Positions 38,369 through 52,197 of a DNA stretch of 64,000 nucleotides are shown here, one piece after another. Position 1 is the first letter of the stretch. Each line of letters starts with the position of its first letter. Origin of the DNA: Nomia melanderi (lineage: Eukaryota; Arthropoda; Insecta; Hymenoptera; Halictidae); the NCBI RefSeq assembly GCF_051020985.1, contig NW_027475148.1, forward strand, positions 434,001 through 498,000, in the 5' to 3' direction. Position numbers and translations under genes: made by a program. The notes under the pieces are model-generated. The model was not told where the DNA came from and ran no database searches. It was given only the letters and a program-made list of their open reading frames with translations.

Positions 38369-41300
38369 AGCACCCGAGATATCACCAGATATATACTGGA
38401 TTTTTGCATGACCTTGGGTGTCCGGCCTCATGTGTCGGTGGTCTTCTCGGCCCCTGGTGGTCCGAGGTCGTTCCTGCTGCCCAGATTCATGCGCCAGGGC
38501 CTCCTACAGACAATGCACTTTGGTTTATTGCGCTATCTGTAATAGCACCCGAGATATCGCCAGATATATGCTGGATTATCACATGACCTTGGGTGACGGA
38601 TTCCGAATATCTGTAATTTTCTCGGCCCCTGGTGGTCCGAGGTCGTTCCTGCTGCACAGATTCATTCGCCAGTGCCTCCTACAGGCAATGCACTTTGATT
38701 TATTGCGCTATCTCTAATAGCACCCGAGATATCACCAGATATATATTGGATTTTTCCCTTCCCCTTAGTATCCGGCCCCATGAGTCGGTGGTTTTCTCGG
38801 TCCCTGGTGGTCCGAGGTCGTACCCGCTGCACAGATTCATGCGCAAGGGTCTCATACGGACAATGCACTTTGATTTATTAGGCTATCTCTAATAGCAGCC
38901 GAGATATCACCAGATATATATTGGATTTTACCCTGACCTTGACAGTCCGGCCCCATGTGTCGGTGATTTTCTGGGTCCCTGGTGGTCCGAGGTAGATCCC
39001 GCTGCACAGATTCATGCGACAGGGCCTCCTGCAGACAATGCACTTTGATTTATTGCGCTATCTATAATAGCACCCGAGATATCACCAGATATATTCTGGA
39101 TTTTTACATGACCTTGGGTGTCCGGCCTCATGTGTCGGTGGTTTTGTCGGCCCCTGGTGGTCCGACGTCGTTCCCGCTGCACAGATTCATGCGCAAGGGC
39201 CTCGTGCAGATAATTCACTGTGATTTATCGCGCTATCTGTAATAGCACCCGAGATATCACCAGATATATAATGGATTTATCCCTGACCCTGACAGTCCGG
39301 CCCCATGAAACGGTGGTTTTCTCGGCTCCTGGTGGACCGAGGTCGTTCCCGCTGCACAGATGCATGCGCCAGGGCCTCTTGCAGACAATTCACTTTGGTT
39401 TATTGCGCTATCACTAATAGCACCCGAGATATCACCAGATATATATAGGATTTTCCCCTGACCCTGAGTGTCCGGCCCCGTGAGTCGGTGGTTTTCTCGG
39501 CGCCTGGTGGTCCGAGGCCGTTCCCGCTGCACAGATTCATTCGCCTGGGCCTCCTACAGACAATGCACTTTGATTTATTGCGCATATCTGTAATAGCACC
39601 CGAGATATCACCAGATATATATTGGATTTTTCCCTGACACTGAGTGTCCGGCTCCATGTGACGGTGATTTTCTCGGTCCCTGGTGGTCCGAGGTCGTTCC
39701 CGCTGCCCAGATTCATGCGACAGGGCCTCCTACAGACAATGCACTTTGGGTTATTGCGCTATCTGTAATAGCACCCGAGATATCACCAGATATATGCTGG
39801 ATTTTTACATGACCTTGGGTGACCGATTCCGAATATCTGTAATTTTCTCGGCCCTTGGTGGTCCGAGGTCGTTCCCGCTGCACAGATTCATTCGCCTGGG
39901 CCTCCTACAGACAATGCACTTTGGTTTATTGCGCTATCTGTTATAGCACCCGAGATATCACCAGATATATATTGGATTTTTCCCTGACCCTGAGTGTCCG
40001 GCCCCATGAGACTGTGGTTTTCCCGGCCCCTGGTGGTCCGAGGTCGTTCCCGCTGCACAGATTCATGCGGCAGGGCCTCCTACAGACAATGCACTTTGAT
40101 TTGTTGGGCTATCTGTAATAGCACCCGAGATATCACCAGATATATATTGGATTTTCCCCTGACACTGAGTGTCCGGACCCATGAGACGGTGGTTTTCTCG
40201 GCCCCTGGTGGTCCGAGGTCGTTCCCGCTGCCCATATTCATGCGCCAGGGCCTCCTACATACAGTGCACTTTGGTTTTTTGCGCTATCTGTAATAGCACC
40301 CGAGATATCACCAGATATATATTGGATTTTTCCCTGACCCTGAGTGTCCGGCTCCATGAGACGGTGATTTTCTCGTCCCCTGGTGGTCCGACGTCGTTCC
40401 CGCTGCCCAGATTCATGCGCCAGGGCCTCCTACAGACAATGCACTTTGGTTTATTGCGCTATCTGTAATAGCACCCGAGATATCACCAGATATATGCTGG
40501 ATTTTTACATGACCTTGGGTGACGGATTCCGAATATCTGTAATTTTCTCGGCCACTGGTGGTCCGAGGTCGTTCCTGCGGCACAGATTCATTCGCCAGTG
40601 CCTCCTACAGACAATGCACTTTGATTTCTTGCGCTATCTCTAATAGCACCCGAGATATCACCAGATATATATTGAATTTTCCCCTGACCCTGAGTGTCCG
40701 GCCCCATGAGACTGTGGTTTTCCCGGCCTCTGGTGGTCCGAGGTCGTTCCCGCTGCACAGATTCATGCGGCAGGGCCTCCTACAGACAATGCACTTTGAT
40801 TTATTGGGCTATCTGTAATAGCACCCGAGATATCAGCAGATATATATTGGATTTTCCCCTGACCCTGAGTGTCCGGCCCCATGAGACTGTGGTTTTCCCG
40901 GCCCCTGGTGGTCCGAGGGCGTTCCCGCTGCACAGATGCATGCGCCAGGGCCTCCTGCAGACAATGCACTTTGGTTTATTGCGCTATCTCTAATAGCACC
41001 CGAGATATCACCAGATATTTGCTGGATTTTTACATGACCTTTGGTGACGGATTCCGAATATCTGTAATTTTCTCAGCCACTGGTGGTCCGAGGTCGTTCC
41101 TGCGGTACAGATTCATTCGCAAGGGCCTCCTACAGACAATGCACTTTGGTTTATTGCGCTATCTGTAATAGCACCCGAGATATCACCAGATATATATTGG
41201 ATTTTCCCCTGACCCTGAGTGTCCGGCCCCATGAGACTGTGGTTTTCTCGGCCCCTGGTGGTCCGAGATCGTTCCCGCTGGCCAGATTCATGCGCCTGGG

Positions 41301-42570
41301 CCTCCTACAGACAATGCACTTTGATTTATTACGCTATCTCAAATAGCACCCGAGATATCACCAGATATATATTGGATTTTTCCCTGACCCTGAGTGTCCG
41401 GCGCCATGAGACTGTGGTTTTCTCGGCCCCTGGTGGTCCGAGGCCGTTCCCGCTGCACAGATTCATTCGCCTGGGCCTCCTACAGACAATGCACTTTGAT
41501 TTATTGCGCATATCTATAATAGCACCCGAGATATCACCAGATATATATTGGATTTTTCCCTGACCCTGAGTGTCCGGCTCCATGAGACGGTGATTTTCCC
41601 GGTCCCTGGTGGTCCGACGCCGTTCCCGCTGCCCAGATTCATGCGCCAGGGCCTCCTACAGACAATGCACTTTGGTTTATTGCGCTATCTGTAATAGCTC
41701 CCGAGATATCACCAGATATATGCTGGATTTTTACATGACCTTGGATGACGGATTCCGAATATCTGTAATTTTCTCGGCCACTGGTGGTCCGAGGTCGTTC
41801 CTGCGGCACAGATTCATTCGCCAGTGCCTCCTACAGACAATGCACTTTGATTTATTGCGCTATCTCTAATAGCACCCGAGATATCACCAGATATATATTG
41901 AATTTTCCCCTGACCCTGAGTGTCCGGCCCCATGAGACTGTGGTTTTCCCGGCCCCTGGTGGTCCGAGGTCGTTCCCGCTGCACAGATTCATGCGGCAGG
42001 GCCTCCTACAGACAATGCACTTTGATTTGTTGGGCTATCTGTAATAGCACCCGAGATATCACCAGATATATATTGGATTTTCCCCTGACCCTGAGTGTCC
42101 GGCCCCATGAGACGGTGGTTTTCTCGGCCCCTGGTGGTCGGAGGTCGTTCCTGCTGGCCAGATTCATTCGCCTGGGCCTCCTACAGACAATGCACTATGA
42201 TTTATTGCGCTATCTGTAATAGCACCCGAGATATCACCAGATATATATTGGACTTTCCCCTGACCCTGAGTGTCCGGACCCATGAGACGGTGGTTTTCTC
42301 GGCCCCTGGTGGTCCGAGGTCGTTCCCGCTGGCCAGATTCATGCGCCTGGGCCTCCTACAGACAATGCACTTTGGTTTATTGCGCTATCTCTAATAGCAC
42401 CCGAGATATCACCAGATATTTGCTGGATTTTTCCCCGACCCTGAGTGTCCGGCCTCATGTGTCGGTGGTTTTCTCGGCCCCTGGTGGTCCCACGTCGTTC
42501 CCGCGGCACAGATTCATGCGCAAGGGCCTCCTGCAGATAATTCACTTTGATTTATCGCGCTACCTCTAAT
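38369..42570 (+). repeat. HOR unit H3 (alpha subtype): 24 monomers, 4202 bp
   Basis: Tracks H1 at +7353 bp with the alpha markers and with both 176-bp units (39419 and 41345). After about 41650 it leaves the H1 pattern and ends with four monomers (41871-42570) that match the end of H2, giving 24 units instead of 21. Divergent-class units are at 38544, 39770, 40470, 40995 and 41696. The hybrid structure suggests unequal exchange between alpha and beta units near 41650-41700. Confidence 0.9.
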
Positions 42571-45196
42571 AGCACCCGAGATATCACCAGATATATACTG
42601 GATTTTTGCATGACCTTGGGTGTCCGGCCTCATGTGTCGGTGGTCTTCTCGGCCCCTGGTGGTCCGAGGTCGTTCCTGCTGCCCAGATTCATGCGCCAGG
42701 GCCTCCTACAGACAATGCACTTTGGTTTATTGCGCTATCTGTAATAGCACCCGAGATATCGCCAGATATATGCTGGATTATCACATGACCTTGGGTGACG
42801 GATTCCGAATATCTGTAATTTTCTCGGCCCCTGGTGGTCCGAGGTCGTTCCTGCTGCACAGATTCATTCGCCAGTGCCTCCTACAGGCAATGCACTTTGA
42901 TTTATTGCGCTATCTCTAATAGCACCCGAGATATCACCAGATATATATTGGATTTTTCCCTTCCCCTTAGTATCCGGCCCCATGAGTCGGTGGTTTTCTC
43001 GGTCCCTGGTGGTCCGAGGTCGTACCCGCTGCACAGATTCATGCGCAAGGGTCTCATACGGACAATGCACTTTGATTTATTAGGCTATCTCTAATAGCAC
43101 CCGAGATATCACCAGATATATATTGGATTTTACCCTGACCTTGACAGTCCGGCCCCATGTGTCGGTGATTTTCTGGGTCCCTGGTGGTCCGAGGTAGATC
43201 CCGCTGCACAGATTCATGCGACAGGGCCTCCTGCAGACAATGCACTTTGATTTATTGCGCTATCTATAATAGCACCCGAGATATCACCAGATATATTCTG
43301 GATTTTTACATGACCTTGGGTGTCCGGCCTCATGTGTCGGTGGTTTTCTCGGCCCCTGGTGGTCCGACGTCGTTCCCGCTGCACAGATTCATGCGCAAGG
43401 GCCTCGTGCAGATAATTCACTGTGATTTATCGCGCTATCTGTAATAGCACCCGAGATATCACCAGATATATAATGGATTTTTCCCTGACCCTGACAGTCC
43501 GGCCCCATGAAACGGTGGTTTTCTCGGCTCCTGGTGGACCGAGGTCGTTCCCGCTGCACAGATGCATGCGCCAGGGCCTCTTGCAGACAATTCACTTTGG
43601 TTTATTGCGCTATCACTAATAGCACCCGAGATATCACCAGATATATATTGGATTTTCCCCTGACCCTGAGTGTCCGGCCCCGTGTGTCGGTGGTTTTCTC
43701 GGCGCCTGGTGGTCCGAGGCCGTTCCCGCTGCACAGATTCATTCGCCTGGGCCTCCTACAGACAATGCACTTTGATTAATTGCGCATATCTGTAATAGCA
43801 CCCGAGATATCACCAGATATATATTGGATTTTTCCCTGACCCTGAGTGTCCGGCTCCATGTGACGGTGATTTTCTCGGTCCCTGGGGGTCCGAGGTCGTT
43901 CCCGCTGCCCAGATTCATGCGCCAGGGCCTCCTACAGACAATGCACTTTGGGTTATTGCGCTATCTGTAATAGCACCCGAGATATCACCAGATATATGCT
44001 GGATTTTTACATGACCTTGGGTGACCGATTCCGAATATCTGTAATTTTCTCGACCCTTGGTGGTCCGAGGTCGTTCCCGCTGCACAGATTCATTTGCCTG
44101 GGCCTCCTACAGACAATGCACTTTGGTTTATTGCGCTATCTGTTATAGCACCCGAGATATCACCAGGTATATATTGGATTTTTCCCTGACCCTGAGTGTC
44201 CGGCTCCATGAGACGGTGATTTTCTCGTCCCCTGGTGGTCCGACGTCGTTCCCGCTGCCCAGATTCATGCGCCAGGGCCTCCTACAGACAATGCACTTTG
44301 GTTTATTGCGCTATCTGTAATAGCACCCGAGATATCACCAGATATATGCTGGATTTTTACATGACCTTGGGTGACGGATTCCGAATATCTGTAATTTTCT
44401 CGACCACTGGTGGTCCGAGGTCCTTCCTGCGGCACAGATTCATTCGCCAGTGCCTCCTACAGACAATGCACTTTGATTTATTGCGCTATCTCTAATAGCA
44501 CCCGAGATATCACCAGATATATATTGAATTTTCCCCTGACCCTGAGTGTCCGGCCCCATGAGACTGTGGTTTTCCCGGCCCCTGGTGGTCCGAGGTCGTT
44601 CCCGCTGCACAGATTCATGCGGCAGGGCCTCCTACAGACAATGCACTTTGATTTGTTGGGCTATCTGTAATAGTACCCGAGATATCACCAGATATATATT
44701 GGATTTTCCCCTGACCCTGAGTGTCCGGCCCCATGAGACGGTGGTTTTCTCGGCCCCTGGTGGTCGGAGGTCGTTCCTGCTGGCCAGATTCATTCGCCTG
44801 GGCCTCCTACAGACAATGCACTATGATTTATTGCGCTATCTGTAATAGCACCCGAGATATCACCAGATATATATTGGACTTTCCCCTGACCCTGAGTGTC
44901 CGGACCCATGAGACGGTGGTTTTCTCGGCCCCTGGTGGTCCGAGGTCGTTCCCGCTGGCCAGATTCATGCGCCTGGGCCTCCTACAGACAATGCACTTTG
45001 GTTTATTGCGCTATCTCTAATAGCACCCGAGATATCACCAGATATTTGCTGGATTTTTCCCCGACCCTGAGTGTCCGGCCTCATGTGTCGGTGGTTTTCT
45101 CGGCCCCTGGTGGTCCCACGTCGTTCCCGCGGCACAGATTCATGCGCAAGGGCCTCCTGCAGATAATTCACTTTGATTTATCGCGCTACCTCTAAT
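42571..45196 (+). repeat. HOR unit H4 (beta subtype): 15 monomers, 2626 bp
   Basis: Beta markers throughout its first nine monomers and one 176-bp unit (43621). It is shorter than H2 by six monomers. Divergent-class units are at 42746, 43972 and 44322. Its last monomers (44672-45196) match the end of H2 and H3. Confidence 0.9.
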
Positions 45197-48100
45197 AGCA
45201 CCCGAGATATCACCAGATATATACTGGATTTTTGCATGACCTTGGGTGTCCGGCCTCATGTGTCGGTGGTCTTCTCGGCCCCTGGTGGTCCGAGGTCGTT
45301 CCTGCTGCCCAGATTCATGCGCCAGGGCCTCCTACAGACAATGCACTTTGGTTTATTGCGCTATCTGTAATAGCACCCGAGATATCGCCAGATATATGCT
45401 GGATTATCACATGACCTTGGGTGACGGATTCCGAATATCTGTAATTTTCTCGGCCCCTGGTGGTCCGAGGTCGTTCCTGCTGCACAGATTCATTCGCCAG
45501 TGCCTCCTACAGGCAATGCACTTTGATTTATTGCGCTATCTCTAATAGCACCCGAGATATCACCAGATATATATTGGATTTTTCCCTTCCCCTTAGTATC
45601 CGGCCCCATGAGTCGGTGGTTTTCTCGGTCCCTGGTGGTCCGAGGTCGTACCCGCTGCACAGATTCATGCGCAAGGGTCTCATACGGACAATGCACTTTG
45701 ATTTATTAGGCTATCTCTAATAGCACCCGAGATATCACCAGATATATATTGGATTTTACCCTGACCTTGACAGTCCGGCCCCATGTGTCGGTGATTTTCT
45801 GGGTCCCTGGTGGTCCGAGGTAGATCCCGCTGCACAGATTCATGCGACAGGGCCCCCTGCAGACAATGCACTTTGATTTATTGCGCTATCTATAATAGCA
45901 CCCGAGATATCACCAGATATATTCTGGATTTTTACATGACCTTGGGTGTCCGGCCTCATGTGTCGGTGGTTTTCCCGGCCCCTGGTGGTCCGACGTCGTT
46001 CCCGCTGCACAGATTCATGCGCAAGGGCCTCGTGCAGATAATTCACTGTGATTTATCGCGCTATCTGTAATAGCACCCGAGATATCACCAGATATATAAT
46101 GGATTTTTCCCTGACCCTGACAGTCCGGCCCCATGAAACGGTGGTTTTCTCGGCTCCTGGTGGACCGAGGTCGTTCCCGCTGCACAGATGCATGCGCCAG
46201 GGCCTCTTGCAGACAATTCACTTTGGTTTATTGCGCTATCACTAATAGCACCCGAGATATCACCAGATATATATTGGATTTTCCCCTGACCCTGAGTGTC
46301 CGGCCCCGTGTGTCGGTGGTTTTCTCGGCGCCTGGTGGTCCGAGGCCGTTCCCGCTGCACAGATTCATTCGCCTGGGCCTCCTACAGACAATGCACTTTG
46401 ATTAATTGCGCATATCTGTAATAGCACCCGAGATATCACCAGATATATATTGGATTTTTCCCTGACCCTGAGTGTCCGGCTCCATGTGACGGTGATTTTC
46501 TCGGTCCCTGGGGGTCCGAGGTCGTTCCCGCTGCCCAGATTCATGCGCCAGGGCCTCCTACAGACAATGCACTTTGGGTTATTGCGCTATCTGTAATAGC
46601 ACCCGAGATATCACCAGATATATGCTGGATTTTTACATGACCTTGGGTGACCGATTCCGAATATCTGTAATTTTCTCGGCCCTTGGTGGTCCGAGGTCGT
46701 TCCCGCTGCACAGATTCATTTGCCTGGGCCTCCTACAGACAATGCACTTTGGTTTATTGCGCTATCTGTTATAGCACCCGAGATATCACCAGGTATATAT
46801 TGGATTTTTCCCTGACCCTGAGTGTCCGGCTCCATGAGACGGTGATTTTCTCGTCCCCTGGTGGTCCGACGTCGTTCCCGCTGCCCAGATTCATGCGCCA
46901 GGGCCTCCTACAGACAATGCACTTTGGTTTATTGCGCTATCTGTAATAGCACCCGAGATATCACCAGATATATGCTGGATTTTTACATGACCTTGGGTGA
47001 CGGATTCCGAATATCTGTAATTTTCTCGGCCACTGGTGGTCCGAGGTCGTTCCTGCGGCACAGATTCATTCGCCAGTGCCTTCTACAGACAATGCACTTT
47101 GATTTATTGCGCTATCTCTAATAGCACCCGAGATATCACCAGATATATATTGAATTTTCCCCTGACCCTGAGTGTCCGGCCCCATGAGACTGTGGTTTTC
47201 CCGGCCCCTGGTGGTCCGAGGTCGTTCCCGCTGCACAGATTCATGCGGCAGGGCCTCCTACAGACAATGCACTTTGATTTGTTGGGCTATCTGTAATAGC
47301 ACCCGAGATATCACCAGATATATATTGGATTTTCCCCTGACCCTGAGTGTCCGGCCCCATGAGACGGTGGTTTTCTCGGCCCCTGGTGGTCGGAGGTCGT
47401 TCCTGCTGGCCAGATTCATTCGCCTGGGCCTCCTACAGACAATGCACTTTGATTTATTGCGCTATCTCTAATAGCACCCGAGATATCACCAGATATATAT
47501 TGGATTTTCCCCTGACCATGAGTGTCCGGCCCCGTGAGTCGGTGGTTTTCTCGGCCCCTGGTGGTCCGAGGTAGTTCCCGCTGCCCAGATTCATGCGCCA
47601 GGGCCTCCTACAGACAATGCACTTTGGTTTATTGCGCTATCTCTAATAGCACCCGAGATATCACCAGATATTTGCTGGATTTTTACATGACCTTGGATGA
47701 CGGATTCCGAATATCTGTAATTTTCTCGGCCACTGGTGGTCCGAGGTCGTTCCTGCGGCACAGATTCATTCGCAAGGGCCTCCTACAGACAATGCACTTT
47801 GGTTTATTGCGCTATCTGTAATAGCACCCGAGATATCACCAGACATATATTGAATTTTTCCCTGACCCTGAGTGTCCGGCTCCATGAGACGGTGATTTTC
47901 TCGGCCCCTGGTGGTCCGAGGTCCTTCCCGCTGCACAGATTCATTCGCCTGGGCCTCCTACAGACAATGCACTTTGATTTATTGCGCTATCTGTAATAGC
48001 ACCCGAGATATCACCAGATATATATTGGATTTTTCCCCGACCCTGAGTGTCCGGCCCCATGAGACGGTGGTTTTCACGGACCCTGGTGATCTGAGGTCGT

Positions 48101-48522
48101 TCCCGCTGCACAGATTCATGCGCCAGGGCCTGCTGCAGATAGTTCACTTTGGTCTATTGCGCTATCTCTAATAGCACCCGAGATATCACCAGATATATAT
48201 TGGATTTTCCCCTGACCCTGAGTGTCCGGCCCCGTGAGTCGGTGGTTTTCTCGGCCCCTGGTGGTCCGAGGTAGTTCCCGCTGCCCAGATTCATGCGCCA
48301 GGGCCTCCTACAGACAATGCCCTTTGGTTTACTGCGCTATCTCTAATAGCACCCGAGATATCACCAGATATTTGCTGGATTTTTCCCCGACCCTGAGTGT
48401 CCGGCCTCATGTGTCGGTGGTTTTCTCGGCCCCTGGTGGTCCCACGTCGTTCCCGCGGCACAGATTCATGCGCAAGGGCCTCCTGCAGATAATTCACTTT
48501 GATTTATCGCGCTACCTCTAAT
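45197..48522 (+). repeat. HOR unit H5 (beta subtype): 19 monomers, 3326 bp
   Basis: Beta markers, one 176-bp unit (46247), and divergent-class units at 45372, 46598, 46948 and 47648. The first 13 to 14 monomers follow H4 at +2626 bp. The final five (47648-48522) instead match the left flank of H1 (30141-31015). H5 therefore joins a beta unit to the module that opens the domain. Confidence 0.9.
47648..48522 (+). repeat. Five-monomer module repeated from the H1 left flank
   Basis: Partner of 30141-31015, exactly 100 monomers (17507 bp) downstream. The excess of 7 bp equals the number of 176-bp monomers lying between the two copies. Small differences include GGACCCTGGTGATCTGAGG here versus GGACACTGGTGATCCGAGG upstream. 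Confidence 0.87.
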
Positions 48523-49922
48523 AGCACCCGAGATATCACCAGATATATACTGGATTTTTGCATGACCTTGGGTGTCCGGCCTCATGTGTCGGTGGTCTTC
48601 TCGGCCCCTGGTGGTCCGAGGTCGTTCCTGCTGCCCAGATTCATGCGCCAGGGCCTCCTACAGACAATGCACTTTGGTTTATTGCGCTATCTGTAATAGC
48701 ACCCGAGATATCACCAGATATATGCTGGATTATCACATGACCTTGGGTGACGGATTCCGAATATCTGTAATTTTCTCGGCCCCTGGTGGTCCGAGGTCGT
48801 CCCTGCTGCACAGATTCATTCGCCAGTGCCTCCTACAGGCAATGCACTTTGATTTATTGCGCTATCTCTAATAGCACCCGAGATACCACCAGATATATAT
48901 TGGATTTTTCCCTTCCCCTTAGTATCCGGCCCAATGAGTCGGTGGTTTTCTCGGTCCCTGGTGGTCCGAGGTCGTACCCGCTGCACAGATTCATGCGCAA
49001 GGGTCTCATACGGACAATGCACTTTGATTTATTAGGCTATCTCTAATAGCACCCGAGATATCACCAGATATATATTGGATTTTACCCTGACCTTGACAGT
49101 CCGGCCCCATGTGTCGGTGATTTTCTGGGTCCCTGGTGGTCCGAGGTAGATCCCGCTGCACAGATTCATGCGACAGGGCCTCCTGCAGACAATGCACTTT
49201 GATTTATTGCGCTATCTATAATAGCACCCGAGATATCACCAGATATATTCTGGATTTTTACATGACCTTGGGTGTCCGGCCTCATGTGTCGGTGGTTTTC
49301 TCGGCCCCTGGTGGTCCGACGTCGTCCCCGCTGCACAGATTCATGCGCAAGGGCCTCGTGCAGATAATTCACTGTGATTTATCGCGCTATCTGTAATAGC
49401 ACCCGAGATATCACCAGATATATAATGGATTTTTCCCTGACCCTGACAGTCCGGCCCCATGAAACGGTGGTTTTCTCGGCTCCTGGTGGACCGAGGTCGT
49501 TCCCGCTGCACAGATGCATGCGCCAGGGCCTCTTGCAGACAATTCACTTTGGTTTATTGCGCTATCACTAATAGCACCCGAGATATCACCAGATATATAT
49601 TGGATTTTCCCCTGACCCTGAGTGTCCGGCCCCGTGAGTCGGTGGTTTTCTCGGTGCCTGGTGGTCCTAGGTCGTTCCCGCTGCCCAGATTCATGCGCCA
49701 GGGCCTCCTACAGACAATGCACTTTGGTTTATTGCGCTATCTGTTATAGCACCCGAGATATCACCAGATATATATTGGATTTTTCCCTGACCCTGAGTGT
49801 CCGGCTCCATGAGACGGTGATTTTCTCGTCCCCTGGTGGTCCGACGTCGTTCCCGCTGCCCAGATTCATGCGCCAGGGCCTCCTACAGACAACGCACTTT
49901 GGTTTATTGCGCTATCTGTAAT
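48523..49922 (+). repeat. HOR unit H6: truncated unit, about eight monomers
   Basis: Monomers 48523 to 49573 match the first seven positions of the H unit, with beta-type bases at most sites but CCCCGTGAGTCGG (alpha-like) in the seventh. The next unit, 49748, matches 46773 of H5. Two H monomers, including the 176-bp one, are therefore skipped. The H pattern is lost after about 49922. This is the right edge of the amplified domain. Confidence 0.85.
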
Positions 49923-50797
49923 AACACCCGAGATATCACCAGATATATGCTGGATTTTTACATGACCATGTGTGACGGATTCCGAATAACTGTGATTTTC
50001 TCGGCCCCTGGTGGTCCGAGGTAGTTCCTGCTCCACAGATTCATTCGTCAGTGCCTCCTACAGACAATGCACATTGATTTATTGCGCTATCTCTAATAGC
50101 ACCCGAGATATCTCCAGATATATATTGGATTTTTCCCTGACCCTGAGTGTCCGGTCCCATGTGTCGATGGTTTTCTCGTTCCCTCGTGGTCCGAGTTCGA
50201 TCCCGCTGAAAAGATTCATGCGCCAGGGTTTCCTGCAGACAATTCACTTTGGTTTATTGCGCTATCTGTAATAGCACCCGAGATATCACCAGATATATGC
50301 TGGATTTTTACATGACCATGGGTGACGGAATCCGAATAACTGTAATTTTCTCGGCCCCTGGTGGTCGGAGGTAGTTCCTGCTCCACAGATTCATTCGCCA
50401 GTGCCTCCTACAGACAATGCACTCTGATTTATCGCGCTATCTCTAACAGCCCCCGAGATATCACCAGATATATAATGGATTTTTCGCCGACCCTGAGTGT
50501 CCGGCCCCATGAGACGGTGGTTTTCTCGGACCCTGGTGATCCGAGGTCGTTCCCGCTGAACAGATTCATGCGCCAGGGCCTCCTGCAGATAATTCACTTT
50601 GGTTTATTGGGCTATCTCTAATAGCACCCGAGATATCACCAGATATATGCTGGATTATTACATGACCTTGGGTGACGGATTCCGAATATCTGTAATTTTC
50701 TCGGTTCCTGGTGGTCCGAGGTCGATCCCGCTGCACAGATTCATGCGCCAGGGCCGCCTGCAGATAATTCACTTTGATTTATTGCGCTATCTCAAAT
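49923..50797 (+). repeat. Five transitional monomers, three of the divergent class
   Basis: Units at 49923, 50273 and 50623 carry the ACATGACC / GACGGA..CCGAAT tract; 50098 and 50448 are ordinary. Divergent and ordinary units alternate here, which suggests a short dimeric period. Variants such as GTAGTTCCTGCTCCACAG are shared by 49923 and 50273. Confidence 0.82.
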
Positions 50798-52197
50798 AGC
50801 ACCCGAGATATCACCTGATATATAATGGATTTTTCCCTGGCCCTGACAGTCCAGCCCCATGAGACGGTGGTTTTCTCGGCCCGTGGTGGTCCAAGACGGT
50901 TCCCGGTGCACAGATTCATGCGACAGGGCCCCCTGCAGAGAATTCACTTTGATTTATTGCGCTATCTCTAATAGCACCCGAGATATCACCGGATATATAT
51001 TGGACATTACCCTGACCCTGACAGTCCGGCCCCATGAGGCGGTGATTTTCTCGGCCCCTGGTGGTCCGAGGTCGATCCCGCTTCACAGATTCATGCCCCA
51101 GGGCCGCCTGCAGATAATTCACTTTGATTTATTGCGCTATCTCTAATAACAGCAGAGATATCACCAGATATATATTGGATTTTTCCCTGACCCTGAGTGT
51201 CCGGCCCCATGAGACTGTGGTTTTTTCGGCCCCTGGTGGTCCGAGGTCGTTGCCGCTGCACAGATTCATGCGCCAGGGCCTCCCGCAGACAATGCACGTT
51301 GGTTTATTGCGCTATCTGTAATAGCACCCGAGATATCACCAGATATATGCGGGATTTTTACATGACCTTGGGTGACGGATTCCGGATATCTGTAATTTCC
51401 TCGGCCCCTGGTGGACCGAGGTCGTTCCTGCTGCACAGATTCATTCGCCAGTGCCTCCTACAGACAATGCACTTTGATTTATTGCGCTATCTCTAATAAC
51501 ACCCGAGATATCACCAGATATATAATGGATTTTTCCCCGACCCTGACAGTCCGGCCCCACGAGACGGTGATTTTCTCGGCCCCTGGTGGTCCGAGGTCGT
51601 TCCTGCTGCACAGAATCATGCGCCAGGGCTTCCATCAGACAATGCACTTTGATTTATCGCGCTATCTCAAATAGCACCCGAGATATCACCTGATATATAA
51701 TGGATTTTTCCCTGACCCTGACAGTCCGGCCCCATGCGTCGATGGTTTTCTCGGTCCCTCGTGGTCCGAGGTCGATCCCGCTGCACAGATTCATTCGCCA
51801 GTGCCTCCTACAGACAATGCACTTTCATTTATTGTTCTATCTCTAATAGCACCCGAGATATCAACAGATATATATTGGACTTTTCCCTGACCCTGACAGT
51901 CCGGCCCCATGAGGCGGTGATTTCCTCGGCCCCGGGTGGTCCGAGGTCGATCCCGCTGCACAGATTCATGCGCCAGGGCCGCCCGCAGATAATTCACTTT
52001 GATTTATTGCGCTATCTCTAATAGCACCCGAGATATCACCAGATATATATTGGATTTTAACCTGACCCTGAGTGTCCGGCCCCATGAGACGGTGGTTTTC
52101 TCGGCCCCTGGTGGTCCGAGGTCGTTCCCGCTGCACAGACTCATGCGCCAGAGCCTCCTACAGACAATGCACTTTGATTTATTGCGCTATCCGTAAT
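50798..52197 (+). repeat. Block E1: eight-monomer segment
   Basis: Units 50798, 50973 and 51148 pair with 53073, 53248 and 53423 at 2275 bp (13 monomers). Units 51498, 51848 and 52023 pair with 53598, 53773 and 54124. Markers are CCTGGCCCTGACAGTCCAG, CATGAGGCGGTGATTTCC, TAATAACAGCAGAGATATC and CCCCGGGTGGTCCG. Units 51323 (divergent class) and 51673 have no counterpart in E2. Confidence 0.83.
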
